From NCBI GenBank assembly GCA_947501695.1, contig CANMWO010000001.1, positions 310,001 to 374,000 on the forward strand: 64,000 nucleotides of DNA, in the 5' to 3' direction. How positions within the stretch are numbered: position 1 is the stretch's first letter; the number at the start of each line of letters is the position of its first letter. Source of the stretch: an uncultured Sphingomonadaceae bacterium. GTDB lineage: Bacteria; Pseudomonadota; Alphaproteobacteria; Sphingomonadales; Sphingomonadaceae. A program made the translations under genes and the position numbers. The notes under the pieces are model-generated. The model worked only from the letters and a program-made list of their open reading frames with translations. It made no database searches and was not told the DNA's origin. Positions 19,909 through 28,581 of the stretch are shown here, piece after piece.

Positions 19909-22110
19909 ATGAAGGCGATCAAGCGAGTCGGGATAGGATTGCTAATCCTGATTTTACTAGTCGCCATCGCGCTGGCCGTTTGGGAACCGATGAGCGTTTC
20001 ATCGGTTTCACCACCGCCCAAGAAAGACTATGAAGCGCGTATCGTCCGCGATAATTTCGGTGTGCCTCATATTTTCGGCAAGACCGATGCCGATGTCGCT
20101 TATGGTGTCGCATACGCGCATGCAGAAGATGATTTCGCGACCCTCCAAGAGGTGACGGCGATGACCCGCGGGCGTCTGGCTACGCTTAACGGCGTAGATG
20201 GCGCGCCGATTGATTATGTTGCAGAGCTTCTCGATGTCGGCGGTACTGTAAAACGCAAATATGATGATTTGCCCGAAGATGTAAGGGCCGTCCTCGAAGG
20301 CTATGCATCCGGCCTAAACGCTTATGCAGATGAAAATCCGGATCAAGTAAGCTTGCGCAAATTATTTCCGGTCAATGGCCGTGACATTGCAGCAGGTTTT
20401 GCTCTGCGTTCACCGTTTTTCTTTGGGCTAAATAGCCCAATACAGGCGCTGACGGAGAATAAGCCGCTGCGCCAAGAAGGCGGTCCAAGCCTATCCGTGC
20501 CGATTGAGAACCGCACCGTCCACCCGTTGAGCGAGGACAAGATTATCACCCCGGTTGGCCCGGATCCCGATGACAATGGGTCTAATGCTTATGCCATTAT
20601 GCCAGAGCGATCCAGCGATGACAAAACCCGTTTAATTTCCAATTCGCACCAGCCATTGCGCGGCAATGTTGCTTGGTATGAATTGGTTGTCCATAGCGAA
20701 GAGGGCTGGGATTTTGCTGGCGCCAATTTTCCTGGATCGCCATTTCCTTTCCTAGGTCATAACAAAAACCTGGGTTGGACCAACACGGTCAACCGTCCCG
20801 ACTTGATCGATATTTACAAGCTGACGCTCAACGAAAAAGGCAATGCCTATAAATTTGATGGCGAGTGGTTGCCGCTCGAGAAAAAACGCATCTGGTTGAA
20901 AATCAAATATGGTCCGTTTGTTATTCCCTATCCACAGATGGTTTACCGCTCGGTCCATGGCCCGGTCATCCTGAATGACAATGGTGCCTATGCGCTGCGC
21001 TATGCAGGTATGGATCAGCTCGACATGCTGACCCAATATTACCGCATCAACAAGGCGCAGAATTTTGATGAGTGGCAAGCGGCCATGGCGGGGCAGGGGG
21101 TGCCTGCGACGAATTTTATCTACGCGGATGCCAAGGGCAATATCGGCATGTTCTACAATGCGATGTTCCCCGACCGCGCGCCGGGCTTTGACTGGCGCAC
21201 CGTTCTGCCGGGGGATAACTCCAAAGCGGTGTGGCAAAATACATTGCCGTTCACGCGGGTTCCGGCGTTGATCAATCCCGCCTCAGGCTATGTCATGAAC
21301 GCGAATAACACACCTTATGTAGCAGCGGGTCCCGGTGATGAGCTGAGCCGTGAAACCTTCTCGCCGCTAATGGGTATCGAGAATGACGAGACCAACCGGT
21401 CGATGCGCTCCATCGATATATTGGAAAGCTTTGGTAAAATCGGTGAAGCGCAAATTCGAGAGCTCAAATACGATACGGCGTATGTGAAGCGAGGCTACGC
21501 AAAAAAATGGCTGGATGAAATTGCCGCACTCGATTTACCGATCCGGATGAAAGACGGCGGACAATATATCCAGGCGCAAAGACTGCTGGCTGATTGGGAC
21601 TGGGACCTCGACGGTAAAGGCCCTGCCGATGCGTTGGCGCTCATGGTCTTGCGACCAGCCAACAAATCCCATTATCAACGCGGCGAAAAACCTGACCCAT
21701 TGGAAATCCTGAAGGAAACCGTTGATCATCTCGTCGAGCATTTCGGCAAAATGGATGCGCCGATGCTCGACGTCCTGCGCCTGCGTCAGGGTGATGTAGA
21801 TCTGCCGATTGATGGCGGCAATGATACGATCCGTGCATCCACCTTATGGGATGTCGAAGACGATGGCCGCCTGTCGGTGCGTCATGGGGATAGCTTCATC
21901 ATGTTTGTCGAATGGGATAAGGCGGGTGCTGTTAGCTCGCGCTCGATCCAACCCTTTGGTGCAGCGACGACCCGACCTGATAGTCCGCACTATACCGACC
22001 AGATGCAGCTGTTCGTGGACAAAAAGTTGAAGCCAGTATTTTTTGATCCGGCGGAGCTGGAGAAAAATAAGGTGAGTGAAAAGATAGTTGGGTCGGCTGA
22101 CAAACCATAA
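19909..22110 (+). CDS. Penicillin acylase family Ntn-hydrolase, membrane-anchored
   Basis: A 733-residue precursor of the penicillin amidase family, which self-cleaves into alpha and beta chains and hydrolyses amide bonds of N-acyl compounds. A single N-terminal membrane helix (VGIGLLILILLVAIALAVW) anchors it facing the periplasm. The alpha-chain marks RIVRDNFGVPHIFGKTDADV are present, and Ser225 in GSNAYAIMP should be the autocatalytic N-terminal nucleophile of the beta chain. Substrate may be acyl-homoserine lactones, peptides or antibiotics; the sequence does not decide. The chosen ATG has AAGGA upstream; an ATG 14 codons earlier lacks one. Confidence 0.9.
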   Translation: MKAIKRVGIGLLILILLVAIALAVWEPMSVSSVSPPPKKDYEARIVRDNFGVPHIFGKTDADVAYGVAYAHAEDDFATLQEVTAMTRGRLATLNGVDGAPIDYVAELLDVGGTVKRKYDDLPEDVRAVLEGYASGLNAYADENPDQVSLRKLFPVNGRDIAAGFALRSPFFFGLNSPIQALTENKPLRQEGGPSLSVPIENRTVHPLSEDKIITPVGPDPDDNGSNAYAIMPERSSDDKTRLISNSHQPLRGNVAWYELVVHSEEGWDFAGANFPGSPFPFLGHNKNLGWTNTVNRPDLIDIYKLTLNEKGNAYKFDGEWLPLEKKRIWLKIKYGPFVIPYPQMVYRSVHGPVILNDNGAYALRYAGMDQLDMLTQYYRINKAQNFDEWQAAMAGQGVPATNFIYADAKGNIGMFYNAMFPDRAPGFDWRTVLPGDNSKAVWQNTLPFTRVPALINPASGYVMNANNTPYVAAGPGDELSRETFSPLMGIENDETNRSMRSIDILESFGKIGEAQIRELKYDTAYVKRGYAKKWLDEIAALDLPIRMKDGGQYIQAQRLLADWDWDLDGKGPADALALMVLRPANKSHYQRGEKPDPLEILKETVDHLVEHFGKMDAPMLDVLRLRQGDVDLPIDGGNDTIRASTLWDVEDDGRLSVRHGDSFIMFVEWDKAGAVSSRSIQPFGAATTRPDSPHYTDQMQLFVDKKLKPVFFDPAELEKNKVSEKIVGSADKP

Positions 22111-22205
22111 AATTAGGGGTGTTGCCAACATCTAATGCAAGCATAGATGTCGGTCTTAAAACACTCTTTCTTGGAGGCTTGTTATCCGGGTCTTCTCAAC
22201 CCGGA

Positions 22206-23378
22206 CTATTCTGCCAAACTCTCGATTGTGTTCAAATCAACTGCTGCAACTGCGGATTTCAACACTTCTATTGAATCTACTTTGCCTTTGGCTTCAACAT
22301 TGAATCGATCAGCAAAAATGGTGCTGTAACGCCCTCTTCTGTTGCTGCTGTCATAGCGCTCGGTTGTTAGTCGTCCATCAACCTTGCCGGTTCTTTCCTC
22401 AACCGTACCGGTTTGCTTTTGTGACTCTATGTTGAGCGCCCCGCCGAGAGTCGCAAGCCCGGCGGCTGCGCCAAGGTCAGTCACTTGAAGCGTGATTTGA
22501 TCCTCACCGGTGCCGTAAGTGGCTTCAGCCGTCGATCCGCCAATACCAGCAACAGAACCGCTATTCGTTTCAAAACCAGACCGGGTCAGGCCACCGGGTA
22601 AGCTAGCCGGTAATAGTTCTAATAATTTATCGGGTGCCGTTGGCGGCGTTGCCGCGCCGTTTTGTGCCCGCTCGCTAGCAGCTTCCATCTTTTTGCTCGC
22701 TTCTTCGAGTTTGCCTAAATCAAGAGAACCAACCCCCGGTACGGAAACAGTTCCGGACAATGCGCCATCATCGGTTATAGCAGACGGTCCACCAGCAAAG
22801 AGCAACATTAAGGGCGCCGTAATCGCGCTGAGGATGAACCCGGCTACAGCAGCAGAAACGACTATTACAATGGTGTAAACAACACTCTTATCTTCCGGCA
22901 CTTTCATCAATATGGGTAGGCCAAGATAGAGAAGATAAATACTATAAAGCCCCAAAAGAGTAAGCATTCCTAGGCCCGGTATAAGATTAAAAATCGCTGC
23001 AACCCAGCCGGCAGTTGCACTATAGGCAGCAATCTTAAAGGCTTTGTCTCGGTTCGGCGTAGCTCCAAATTTTGGCGCCAAAAAATCAATCAGCAGTGCC
23101 AAAAGAAAAACAATAAGGAGCGTCGCCAGATAGCTGATGACCGCTGTCGATAAAGCACTAAAGAAGGACGGACGGTATGAGATACCAAAAAACCCATTCC
23201 CGAAAACCAGCGAATGGATCAGTGTTGCAATAGGCCCAATTGCAGCGAGCGGGAGAATGTAGGATTTGTAAATATCGGTAATAGATGTTGTTTCACCATC
23301 GATAACCGACCATTCCGTTTTCGGGCTCATTAATATGCCCTTGACCCTTGTTATCAAACCATTTTTGTCATCTATCAT
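22206..23378 (-). CDS. Yip1-domain membrane protein
   Basis: A 390-residue protein. Residues 1-220 hold a Yip1 domain with about five membrane helices (for example LPLAAIGPIATLIHSLVF, YLATLLIVFLLALLIDFL, TIVIVVSAAVAGFILSAI), preceded by a cytosolic segment typical of bacterial Yip1 proteins (RVKGILMSPKTEWSVIDGE). Residues 225-390 are an extracytoplasmic or cytosolic soluble part, Gly/Ala rich, without a recognised domain. Role unknown. Two ATG codons are possible; the second fits the AAGGGG site better (8-base spacing) and was chosen. Confidence 0.75.
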   Translation of the reverse strand: MIDDKNGLITRVKGILMSPKTEWSVIDGETTSITDIYKSYILPLAAIGPIATLIHSLVFGNGFFGISYRPSFFSALSTAVISYLATLLIVFLLALLIDFLAPKFGATPNRDKAFKIAAYSATAGWVAAIFNLIPGLGMLTLLGLYSIYLLYLGLPILMKVPEDKSVVYTIVIVVSAAVAGFILSAITAPLMLLFAGGPSAITDDGALSGTVSVPGVGSLDLGKLEEASKKMEAASERAQNGAATPPTAPDKLLELLPASLPGGLTRSGFETNSGSVAGIGGSTAEATYGTGEDQITLQVTDLGAAAGLATLGGALNIESQKQTGTVEERTGKVDGRLTTERYDSSNRRGRYSTIFADRFNVEAKGKVDSIEVLKSAVAAVDLNTIESLAE

Positions 23379-23670
23379 AACCATTTCCCCTTGTTCCTAC
23401 TAACAAGCACGAATGAGTTACCTAAGCAAGTTAGGTCGCCCGAGTAACTTGCATTAGCAGTCTCATAAAATTAAATTCTCATGAGTGGTAACAGTTAAAT
23501 TGGTAACCTCAGTGAGTCAGATCACTGTTATGGTTCTTAGCTGATTGGTCTAATGATGCGGAACTTTGAATCTCATATCGTGAAGTGCCGCGCTTTCCTG
23601 ATGGTAGTTTTTGGCGATAGAGCCGATATCCACGCGAAGGTTTAAGCTCGGCATAAGTGTAATGGGCGCT

Positions 23671-25263
23671 TTAAGGCTCCAAAACCGTATCCACTGCTTC
23701 TGACAACCGCTCAGGATAATCGGTAATATAATGCAGTCCCCGACTTTCCTTCCGGGCCAGCGCTGATTTTACAATCAGATCTGCAACCTCAATCAAATTA
23801 CGCAATTCGATCAAGTCCTGCGTGACCCGGAAATGTCCATAATATTCTTCAACCTCTCCGCGCAGCAGGTCGATCCGGTGTTGGGCGCGCTCCAGCCGTT
23901 TGGTGGTGCGAACGATACCGACATAATTCCACATGAAGCGGCGGATTTCGGTCCAGGTCTGTTTGATGACCACTTCTTCATCACTGTCGGTGACCCGGCT
24001 TTCATCCCACGGGCGTATTGCTGGCGGTTCCGGCATGTCTTCCCAATGCTCGGCAATATCGCGCGCAGCGGCGTCGCCAAAGACGAAACATTCCAGCAAG
24101 CTGTTCGAGGCCAGCCGGTTGGCACCATGCAAACCGCTTTCGCTGGCTTCGCCGGCTGCATAAAGCCCCGGCAGGTCCGTGCGGCCATGCAGATCGATCA
24201 ATATCCCGCCGCAGGTATAATGTTGGGCAGGGACCACCGGGATCGGTTCCTTGGTCATATCGATGCCAAGGCCGATGAGCTTGTCATAGATATTCGGGAA
24301 ATGATGCTTCACAAATTCTGGTTTGTGGTGGGATATATCGAGATGAACATAATCGAGGCCAAGCCGCTTGATCTCATGGTCATTGGCGCGGGCAACAATA
24401 TCGCGCGGGGCCAGCTCCATGCGTTCCGGATCAAAGCGGTCCATGAACCGCTCTCCACCATCCTGTACGCCGGGTGGTAGTTTCAAATGACCGCCTTCGC
24501 CGCGCACGGCTTCGGTGATGAGGAAATTTTTGACTTCAAGATTGTACAGACAGGTCGGGTGGAACTGCATCATCTCCATATTCGAAACGCGTGCGCCGGC
24601 CCGCCATGCCATCGCAATGCCGTCGCCCGTGGCTCCGCGCGGCGCGGTGGAAAATAAATAGGTTCGACCAGCACCGCCGCTGGCCATGATCGTGGCCCTT
24701 GATGTTAGCGTTTCCACCCGTCCGGTGTTGTTGTTGAGTGCATAAACACCCCAGACATTTTTTGCGCCAGTTGGTGTATCGGCATGCCTGTCGGAAATCA
24801 GATCAATCGCAACCATATGGGGCTGTAGTGTGATATTGGGATGGGCCGCAGCGGTATTCTGTAGCGCTTCTTGGACTGCCCAGCCGGTGGCATCATCGAC
24901 ATGGACGATCCGGCGGTGGCTATGACCTCCTTCGCGGGTGAGGTGAAGGGTTTCCGCTTCTTTGTTGAAAGGCACGCCCATATCTTCCAGCCGCTGGATC
25001 GCAGCAGGCGCATTTTCGACCACAAATTCAACGGTTTCCCGGCGGTTCAATCCAGCGCCTGCGACCATTGTATCGTCGATATGGTTTTCAAACGTATCAC
25101 CTGCATCCAGCACAGCTGCAATTCCGCCCTGTGCCCAAGCCGTCGAACCACCGGCAAGATCGCCTTTTGCCAGTACCAGAACCTTGTGCGTTCGGGCCAA
25201 TGTAATAGCCGCACTCAGCCCCGCAGCGCCGGAGCCAACGATGATGACGTCGAAATGGCTCAA
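23671..25263 (-). CDS. nadB: L-aspartate oxidase
   Basis: A 530-residue FAD enzyme that oxidises L-aspartate to iminoaspartate, the first step of NAD synthesis. N-terminal dinucleotide fold FDVIIVGSGAAGLSAAI, STAWAQGGIAAV, MEMMQFHPTCLY, catalytic-region ELAPRDIVARA and HYTCGGI are present; the C-terminal helical domain is complete. nadA and nadC are not in the window. Its ATG overlaps the stop codon of the upstream ABC ATPase gene (ATGA), so translation of the two is probably coupled although their jobs look unrelated. Confidence 0.95.
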   Translation of the reverse strand: MSHFDVIIVGSGAAGLSAAITLARTHKVLVLAKGDLAGGSTAWAQGGIAAVLDAGDTFENHIDDTMVAGAGLNRRETVEFVVENAPAAIQRLEDMGVPFNKEAETLHLTREGGHSHRRIVHVDDATGWAVQEALQNTAAAHPNITLQPHMVAIDLISDRHADTPTGAKNVWGVYALNNNTGRVETLTSRATIMASGGAGRTYLFSTAPRGATGDGIAMAWRAGARVSNMEMMQFHPTCLYNLEVKNFLITEAVRGEGGHLKLPPGVQDGGERFMDRFDPERMELAPRDIVARANDHEIKRLGLDYVHLDISHHKPEFVKHHFPNIYDKLIGLGIDMTKEPIPVVPAQHYTCGGILIDLHGRTDLPGLYAAGEASESGLHGANRLASNSLLECFVFGDAAARDIAEHWEDMPEPPAIRPWDESRVTDSDEEVVIKQTWTEIRRFMWNYVGIVRTTKRLERAQHRIDLLRGEVEEYYGHFRVTQDLIELRNLIEVADLIVKSALARKESRGLHYITDYPERLSEAVDTVLEP

Positions 25264-26195
25264 GCGGCTTTCCTTGTCAGGTTAAGGAACACATCCTCCA
25301 GATCCGCCTCGCGCGTCGTAACATCGACGATTTGGTATCCGCGTTTCTGAACGGCTTCCATTACGCCCCCGGCATTTGTGTGATCCTTGTTGTAAGTCAC
25401 GGCAACAGTACGCGGCCCGACAATGTCGGCTTTCAGGAAAAGATCATCGGCAAAGGTAACGGCATCAGACTCTTGCGAAATATCGCGGTCCAAAGTTAGC
25501 TCGACCAGTTTCTCACGCGCCATGTCTACCAGTTCCGGTGTTGTTTTGAGCGCGATCAACTTGCCGTGATTGATAATCGCAATCCGGTCACAGAGGTTTT
25601 CGGCTTCTTCAAGGTAGTGGGTAGTAAGGACAATGGTGACGCCGGATTTGTTAAGCTGTTCCACATATTGCCACAGCTGTTGGCGTAATTCGATATCAAC
25701 GCCCGCGGTTGGTTCATCGAGAACCAGGATCGGCGGCGAATGAACCATTGCCTTGGCTACCAAAAGGCGCCGTTTCATGCCACCCGACAGGGTGCGGGAA
25801 TAGGCATGGGCTTTGTCTTCTAGATGTACGGCACGGAGCAATTCCATCGTCCGTCGCTCGGATTTCTTGATGCCATAAAGTCCAGCGACGACTTCTAACG
25901 ATTCCGCCGGCGTGAAGAATGGATCAAACATAATCTCTTGCGGCACGATACCGATTGACGCCTTGGCATTGCGGTGATCGACATCAATGTCAAAGCCCCA
26001 GATATTGGCGGTACCACCGGTCTTGCTAACCATGCCCGACAAAATGTTGATCAGGGTCGATTTGCCTGCGCCATTGGGGCCCAAAAGCCCAAAAATCTCG
26101 CCGCGTTTCACGTCGAAAGTTACATCATCCAGCGCCTTTTTGCCGCCGTCATAAGTTTTGGAGAGATGGTCGATGGAGATAGCTGCTTCGGTCAT
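25260..26195 (-). CDS. ABC transporter ATP-binding protein without an adjacent permease
   Basis: A 311-residue ATPase of the ABC-2 exporter class: Walker A LLGPNGAGKST, signature LSGGMKRRL, Walker B ILVLDEPTAGVD and switch histidine in LTTHYLEEAE, then a C-terminal extension of about 90 residues typical of this class. Such proteins normally pair with an ABC-2 permease, but none is adjacent: nadB follows, and a divergent DUF4402 gene precedes. The partner must lie elsewhere. The chosen ATG starts the conserved MTEAAISIDHLSKTYDGG; the frame continues 20 codons further but without family similarity. Confidence 0.88.
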   Translation of the reverse strand: MTEAAISIDHLSKTYDGGKKALDDVTFDVKRGEIFGLLGPNGAGKSTLINILSGMVSKTGGTANIWGFDIDVDHRNAKASIGIVPQEIMFDPFFTPAESLEVVAGLYGIKKSERRTMELLRAVHLEDKAHAYSRTLSGGMKRRLLVAKAMVHSPPILVLDEPTAGVDIELRQQLWQYVEQLNKSGVTIVLTTHYLEEAENLCDRIAIINHGKLIALKTTPELVDMAREKLVELTLDRDISQESDAVTFADDLFLKADIVGPRTVAVTYNKDHTNAGGVMEAVQKRGYQIVDVTTREADLEDVFLNLTRKAA

Positions 26196-26218
26196 GACAA
26201 CCGCATAACCATCTTGTT

Positions 26219-26305
26219 CCTTACAATCAAAGGCTTTGCACAGCTTGTAATACAATATGTGACAGCGTTTAACGGAAAATTAGGCATGAGATTAAAGATA
26301 TCTTT
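26219..26305. repeat. Duplicated upstream region, copy 1 (before first DUF4402 gene)
   Basis: Contains CCTTACAATCAAAGGCTTTG, an ATGTGACA block, and the palindrome-bearing TTAAAGATATCTTT (26292-26305). The same blocks recur in the same order before the second DUF4402 gene at 26933-27034. The two were probably copied together with the gene. AAAGATATCTTT is a perfect 12-base palindrome and a candidate operator. Confidence 0.8.
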
Positions 26306-26331
26306 CTTATGTTGCCGCTATTGATGGCAGT

Positions 26332-26883
26332 GTGGAACAAAATAGGGACCAGAAATGGGCGTTCAAGCCCGGATTTGCGCGTGCAGCAATGCTATTGCCT
26401 GCGCTTTGTTGTTTGGTGCCCGTTTCGGCTTCACATGCGCAGTCTGCAGATACAATGGTGACGGTCAATCGAGCTATTACGGTCGTTAAAAATAGCGATT
26501 TGCTGTTCGGCAACTTTATCGCCGGGACGACAAATAGCAATTTTCGGATGCATGCCGTCACCGGCAATTTGATCCAGCAGAGCGGCAATGCGGTTTCAAT
26601 CGGTGGTGCACAGAGCCGTGCTTCATTTACGGCAACCGGAACGCCCTTTGCTCAGGCTAACATCAGGCGTTCACAAAATAGCATTAATATCGTTCGAGAT
26701 GGTGGATCTGAGACAATGCGGGTCGATAATTTTTGGCTCGGCAACAGCGGAGGCTTGCGCGATCAGATTTTGGATGCTGCGGGGCAAGCTACATATTTTG
26801 TCGGAGGCCGGTTGCGCATAGGACCCAATCAGGCCGCTGGGACATATCGCGGGACGTTTAGTGTGACGATTGAATATCAGTGA
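26332..26883 (+). CDS. DUF4402 family exported protein, copy 1
   Basis: A 183-residue protein. Signal peptide (MLLPALCCLVPVSASHA), then a beta-rich DUF4402 domain opening with VTVNRAITVVKNSDLLFGNF and closing with VGGRLRIGPNQAAGTYRGTF. Family members resemble fimbrial or surface subunits, but no chaperone or usher gene is nearby. Two more DUF4402 genes follow on the same strand. The start is GTG; no ATG fits the frame ahead of the signal peptide. The upstream region is duplicated before copy 2. Confidence 0.83.
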   Translation: MEQNRDQKWAFKPGFARAAMLLPALCCLVPVSASHAQSADTMVTVNRAITVVKNSDLLFGNFIAGTTNSNFRMHAVTGNLIQQSGNAVSIGGAQSRASFTATGTPFAQANIRRSQNSINIVRDGGSETMRVDNFWLGNSGGLRDQILDAAGQATYFVGGRLRIGPNQAAGTYRGTFSVTIEYQ

Positions 26884-26932
26884 ATAAATAGGAAAGCCCA
26901 AGGGTAAATAGGGATCAACCTTAAAAATTGCG

Positions 26933-27034
26933 CCTTACAATCAAAGGCTTTGGGTTACCCGGCCCGCCGGCTGCCATTATACAGGATGTGACACGGGTTA
27001 GCGGAAATTTAACTAAGGCCTTAAAGATATCTTT
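26933..27034. repeat. Duplicated upstream region, copy 2 (before second DUF4402 gene)
   Basis: Repeats the blocks of 26219-26305: an identical 20-base block (26933-26952), ATGTGACA, a GTTAGCGGAAA block and an identical 14-base TTAAAGATATCTTT (27021-27034). About 15 extra bases lie between the first two blocks. GTGGAACA at the coding start is also shared with copy 1. Confidence 0.8.
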
Positions 27035-27048
27035 GGGGTCTGACAGCT

Positions 27049-27633
27049 ATGGACGACATTGTGGAACATTTGGGAGACCATAGACGGGTGACCAGACCCG
27101 GATTAGTGCGCATGGCATTTTTGCTGTGTGCTCTTCTATGCGTCGGTTTTGCGCAACCAGCTTATGCCGGACAGTCAAACGGGGTCGGCCGGACCACGGT
27201 CGTCAACTCTTTGTCTTTGATCAAAGATGCCGATCTGAATTTTGGTGATCTGATTTCCGGAACGGCGGCCGGTACCGTTATTGTCGACCCTCAAAGCATA
27301 AGGCAAGTTAATGGCGGTCCTGTAGCGGCAGGCGGCACCGTTTCGGCTGCTCGCTTTCAGGGATCTGGCACAGGCGGTCAACGTATTCGAGTAAGAGCGC
27401 CAACGGGAAGTTATATCCTGACCGAAAGTTTCAGCGGTGCGATCATGACTTTGCGTGACCTGACTTTGGAAGTGGACAATGCTGACTTGCTCGGGCGTGG
27501 TAATAGCGGCCAATACCGCATAACTGGCGCCGGCCCGTTCACCGTTAGGGTCGGTGGTACGCTGGATGTCGGTGCGAACCAGCCATCTGGTACCTATTTG
27601 GGTACGTTCGACATTGATGTGAATTACTTCTGA
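27049..27633 (+). CDS. DUF4402 family exported protein, copy 2
   Basis: A 194-residue paralog of the preceding protein. Signal peptide (MAFLLCALLCVGFAQPAYA), then VVNSLSLIKDADLNFGDLIS and the closing VGGTLDVGANQPSGTYLGTF. The inner part is diverged from copy 1. The ATG is used here, but a GTG four codons later lies in the same GTGGAACA context as the start of copy 1 and may be the real start. Probably secreted or surface-exposed; function unknown. Confidence 0.82.
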   Translation: MDDIVEHLGDHRRVTRPGLVRMAFLLCALLCVGFAQPAYAGQSNGVGRTTVVNSLSLIKDADLNFGDLISGTAAGTVIVDPQSIRQVNGGPVAAGGTVSAARFQGSGTGGQRIRVRAPTGSYILTESFSGAIMTLRDLTLEVDNADLLGRGNSGQYRITGAGPFTVRVGGTLDVGANQPSGTYLGTFDIDVNYF

Positions 27634-27654
27634 TTTCTTTGAAGCGTTAATTTT

Positions 27655-27685
27655 TTTAACCATGATCGCTAGCGATTTGGTTAAA
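27655..27685. terminator. Bidirectional terminator-like hairpin
   Basis: TTTAACCA (27655-27662) pairs with TGGTTAAA (27678-27685), and the interior is the palindrome ATCGCTAGCGAT. A run of seven T precedes it and TTTT follows, so it could stop transcription on either strand or act as a leader structure for the third DUF4402 gene. Confidence 0.5.
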
Positions 27686-27704
27686 TTTTGTGGGTAGTGA
27701 GTTA

Positions 27705-28253
27705 ATGATGAAGACCAGAGACCAGATTATACCGCGCTTGATCGGCGGCTTGTTGATCGTGCTAATTGGAATGACGAGCGCACCAGCTGCGTTTGCGCAG
27801 GATGCAGATGCTGACGCCAGAGCCGTGACCATTGGTCCGCTTTCCGTCGTCAATATTGCCGACTTGGAATTCGGGAGTATTATTCCAAGTGCAACGGCCG
27901 GTACGGTGTTTATCGACACCCGTAATGGAAACCGCACAACCACTGGCGGCGTTACGCTTGCTGCGGGCGCCAATAACCGCGCCAATTTCATTATCTATGG
28001 CGGGCCTAACCAGATTGTTGAAATATCCATTCCCGGATCAACAACGATTACGCACAGCAACGGTTCGGACAATATGCTCATCGACCAGATGGCTATTGGA
28101 AATGGTAACCGGAATTTCAGCACATTCGTGCGTGGCCTGTTGGGTACGCTGGGCATTTATCAGCTTACAGTCGGCGGTCGGCTGAATGTTGATGCTGACC
28201 AGCAAGACGGCGACTATACCGGTAGCTTCATCATGACGGTTGATTATCTCTGA
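27705..28253 (+). CDS. DUF4402 family exported protein, copy 3
   Basis: A 182-residue paralog of the two preceding proteins: signal peptide ending in AFA, VTIGPLSVVNIADLEFGSII, then VGGRLNVDADQQDGDYTGSF and a final aromatic-hydrophobic VDYL. It lacks the duplicated upstream region of copies 1 and 2 and instead follows an inverted repeat (27655-27685). Two adjacent ATG codons are possible; an upstream GTG is less likely. Three tandem copies suggest a set of surface subunits or alternative antigens; that is inference. Confidence 0.82.
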   Translation: MMKTRDQIIPRLIGGLLIVLIGMTSAPAAFAQDADADARAVTIGPLSVVNIADLEFGSIIPSATAGTVFIDTRNGNRTTTGGVTLAAGANNRANFIIYGGPNQIVEISIPGSTTITHSNGSDNMLIDQMAIGNGNRNFSTFVRGLLGTLGIYQLTVGGRLNVDADQQDGDYTGSFIMTVDYL

Positions 28254-28319
28254 TAAAATCAACCGGTTCGGCTGCGGTAATATATTGCGCTGTGTGAACA
28301 CTGTTGCTAATTCGGCGTC

Positions 28320-28532
28320 ATGAATGACACTCCCGAAACAGTAAGAACGTCAAAAAAACGCAATGCATGCGATGGCGCATCCGACATTCCCGGTGGTGCC
28401 GCGCTTGGTCATCCTCGCGTCTGGCTGGAAATTGACGAAAAGGGTTATGTCGATTGCGGCTATTGCGACCGGCGTTTCATCCTGATCGGCGGACCCGCTG
28501 ATGTGGCCGCAGACGCGTCTTCAAGCGAATAA
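28320..28532 (+). CDS. Zinc-finger (zf-CHCC) protein
   Basis: A 70-residue cytosolic protein with the zf-CHCC pattern: ACDG, GHPRVWLEID, GYVDCGYCDRRF. The Cys, His and CxxC ligands are all present. The family is related to the small NDUFS6/NuoS-type subunit of respiratory complex I in mitochondria and alphaproteobacteria, where it binds zinc. A complex I accessory role is known for the relatives and inferred here. It stands 66 bases before tldD on the same strand. Confidence 0.85.
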   Translation: MNDTPETVRTSKKRNACDGASDIPGGAALGHPRVWLEIDEKGYVDCGYCDRRFILIGGPADVAADASSSE

Positions 28533-28581
28533 TCTGACTTAAGGGGGTGCGCTGCCCCGATTTCGTTTCTATATAAATGAA

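Noticed and set aside
22185-22205. Hairpin TCCGGGT/ACCCGGA after the Yip1 gene
   Set aside because: No T run on either strand, so not called a terminator.
23527-23670. In-frame open stretch directly after the nadB stop (HYTYAELKPSRGYRLYRQKL...)
   Set aside because: nadB already has its normal length and ending; no start codon or homology I recognise for the extension.
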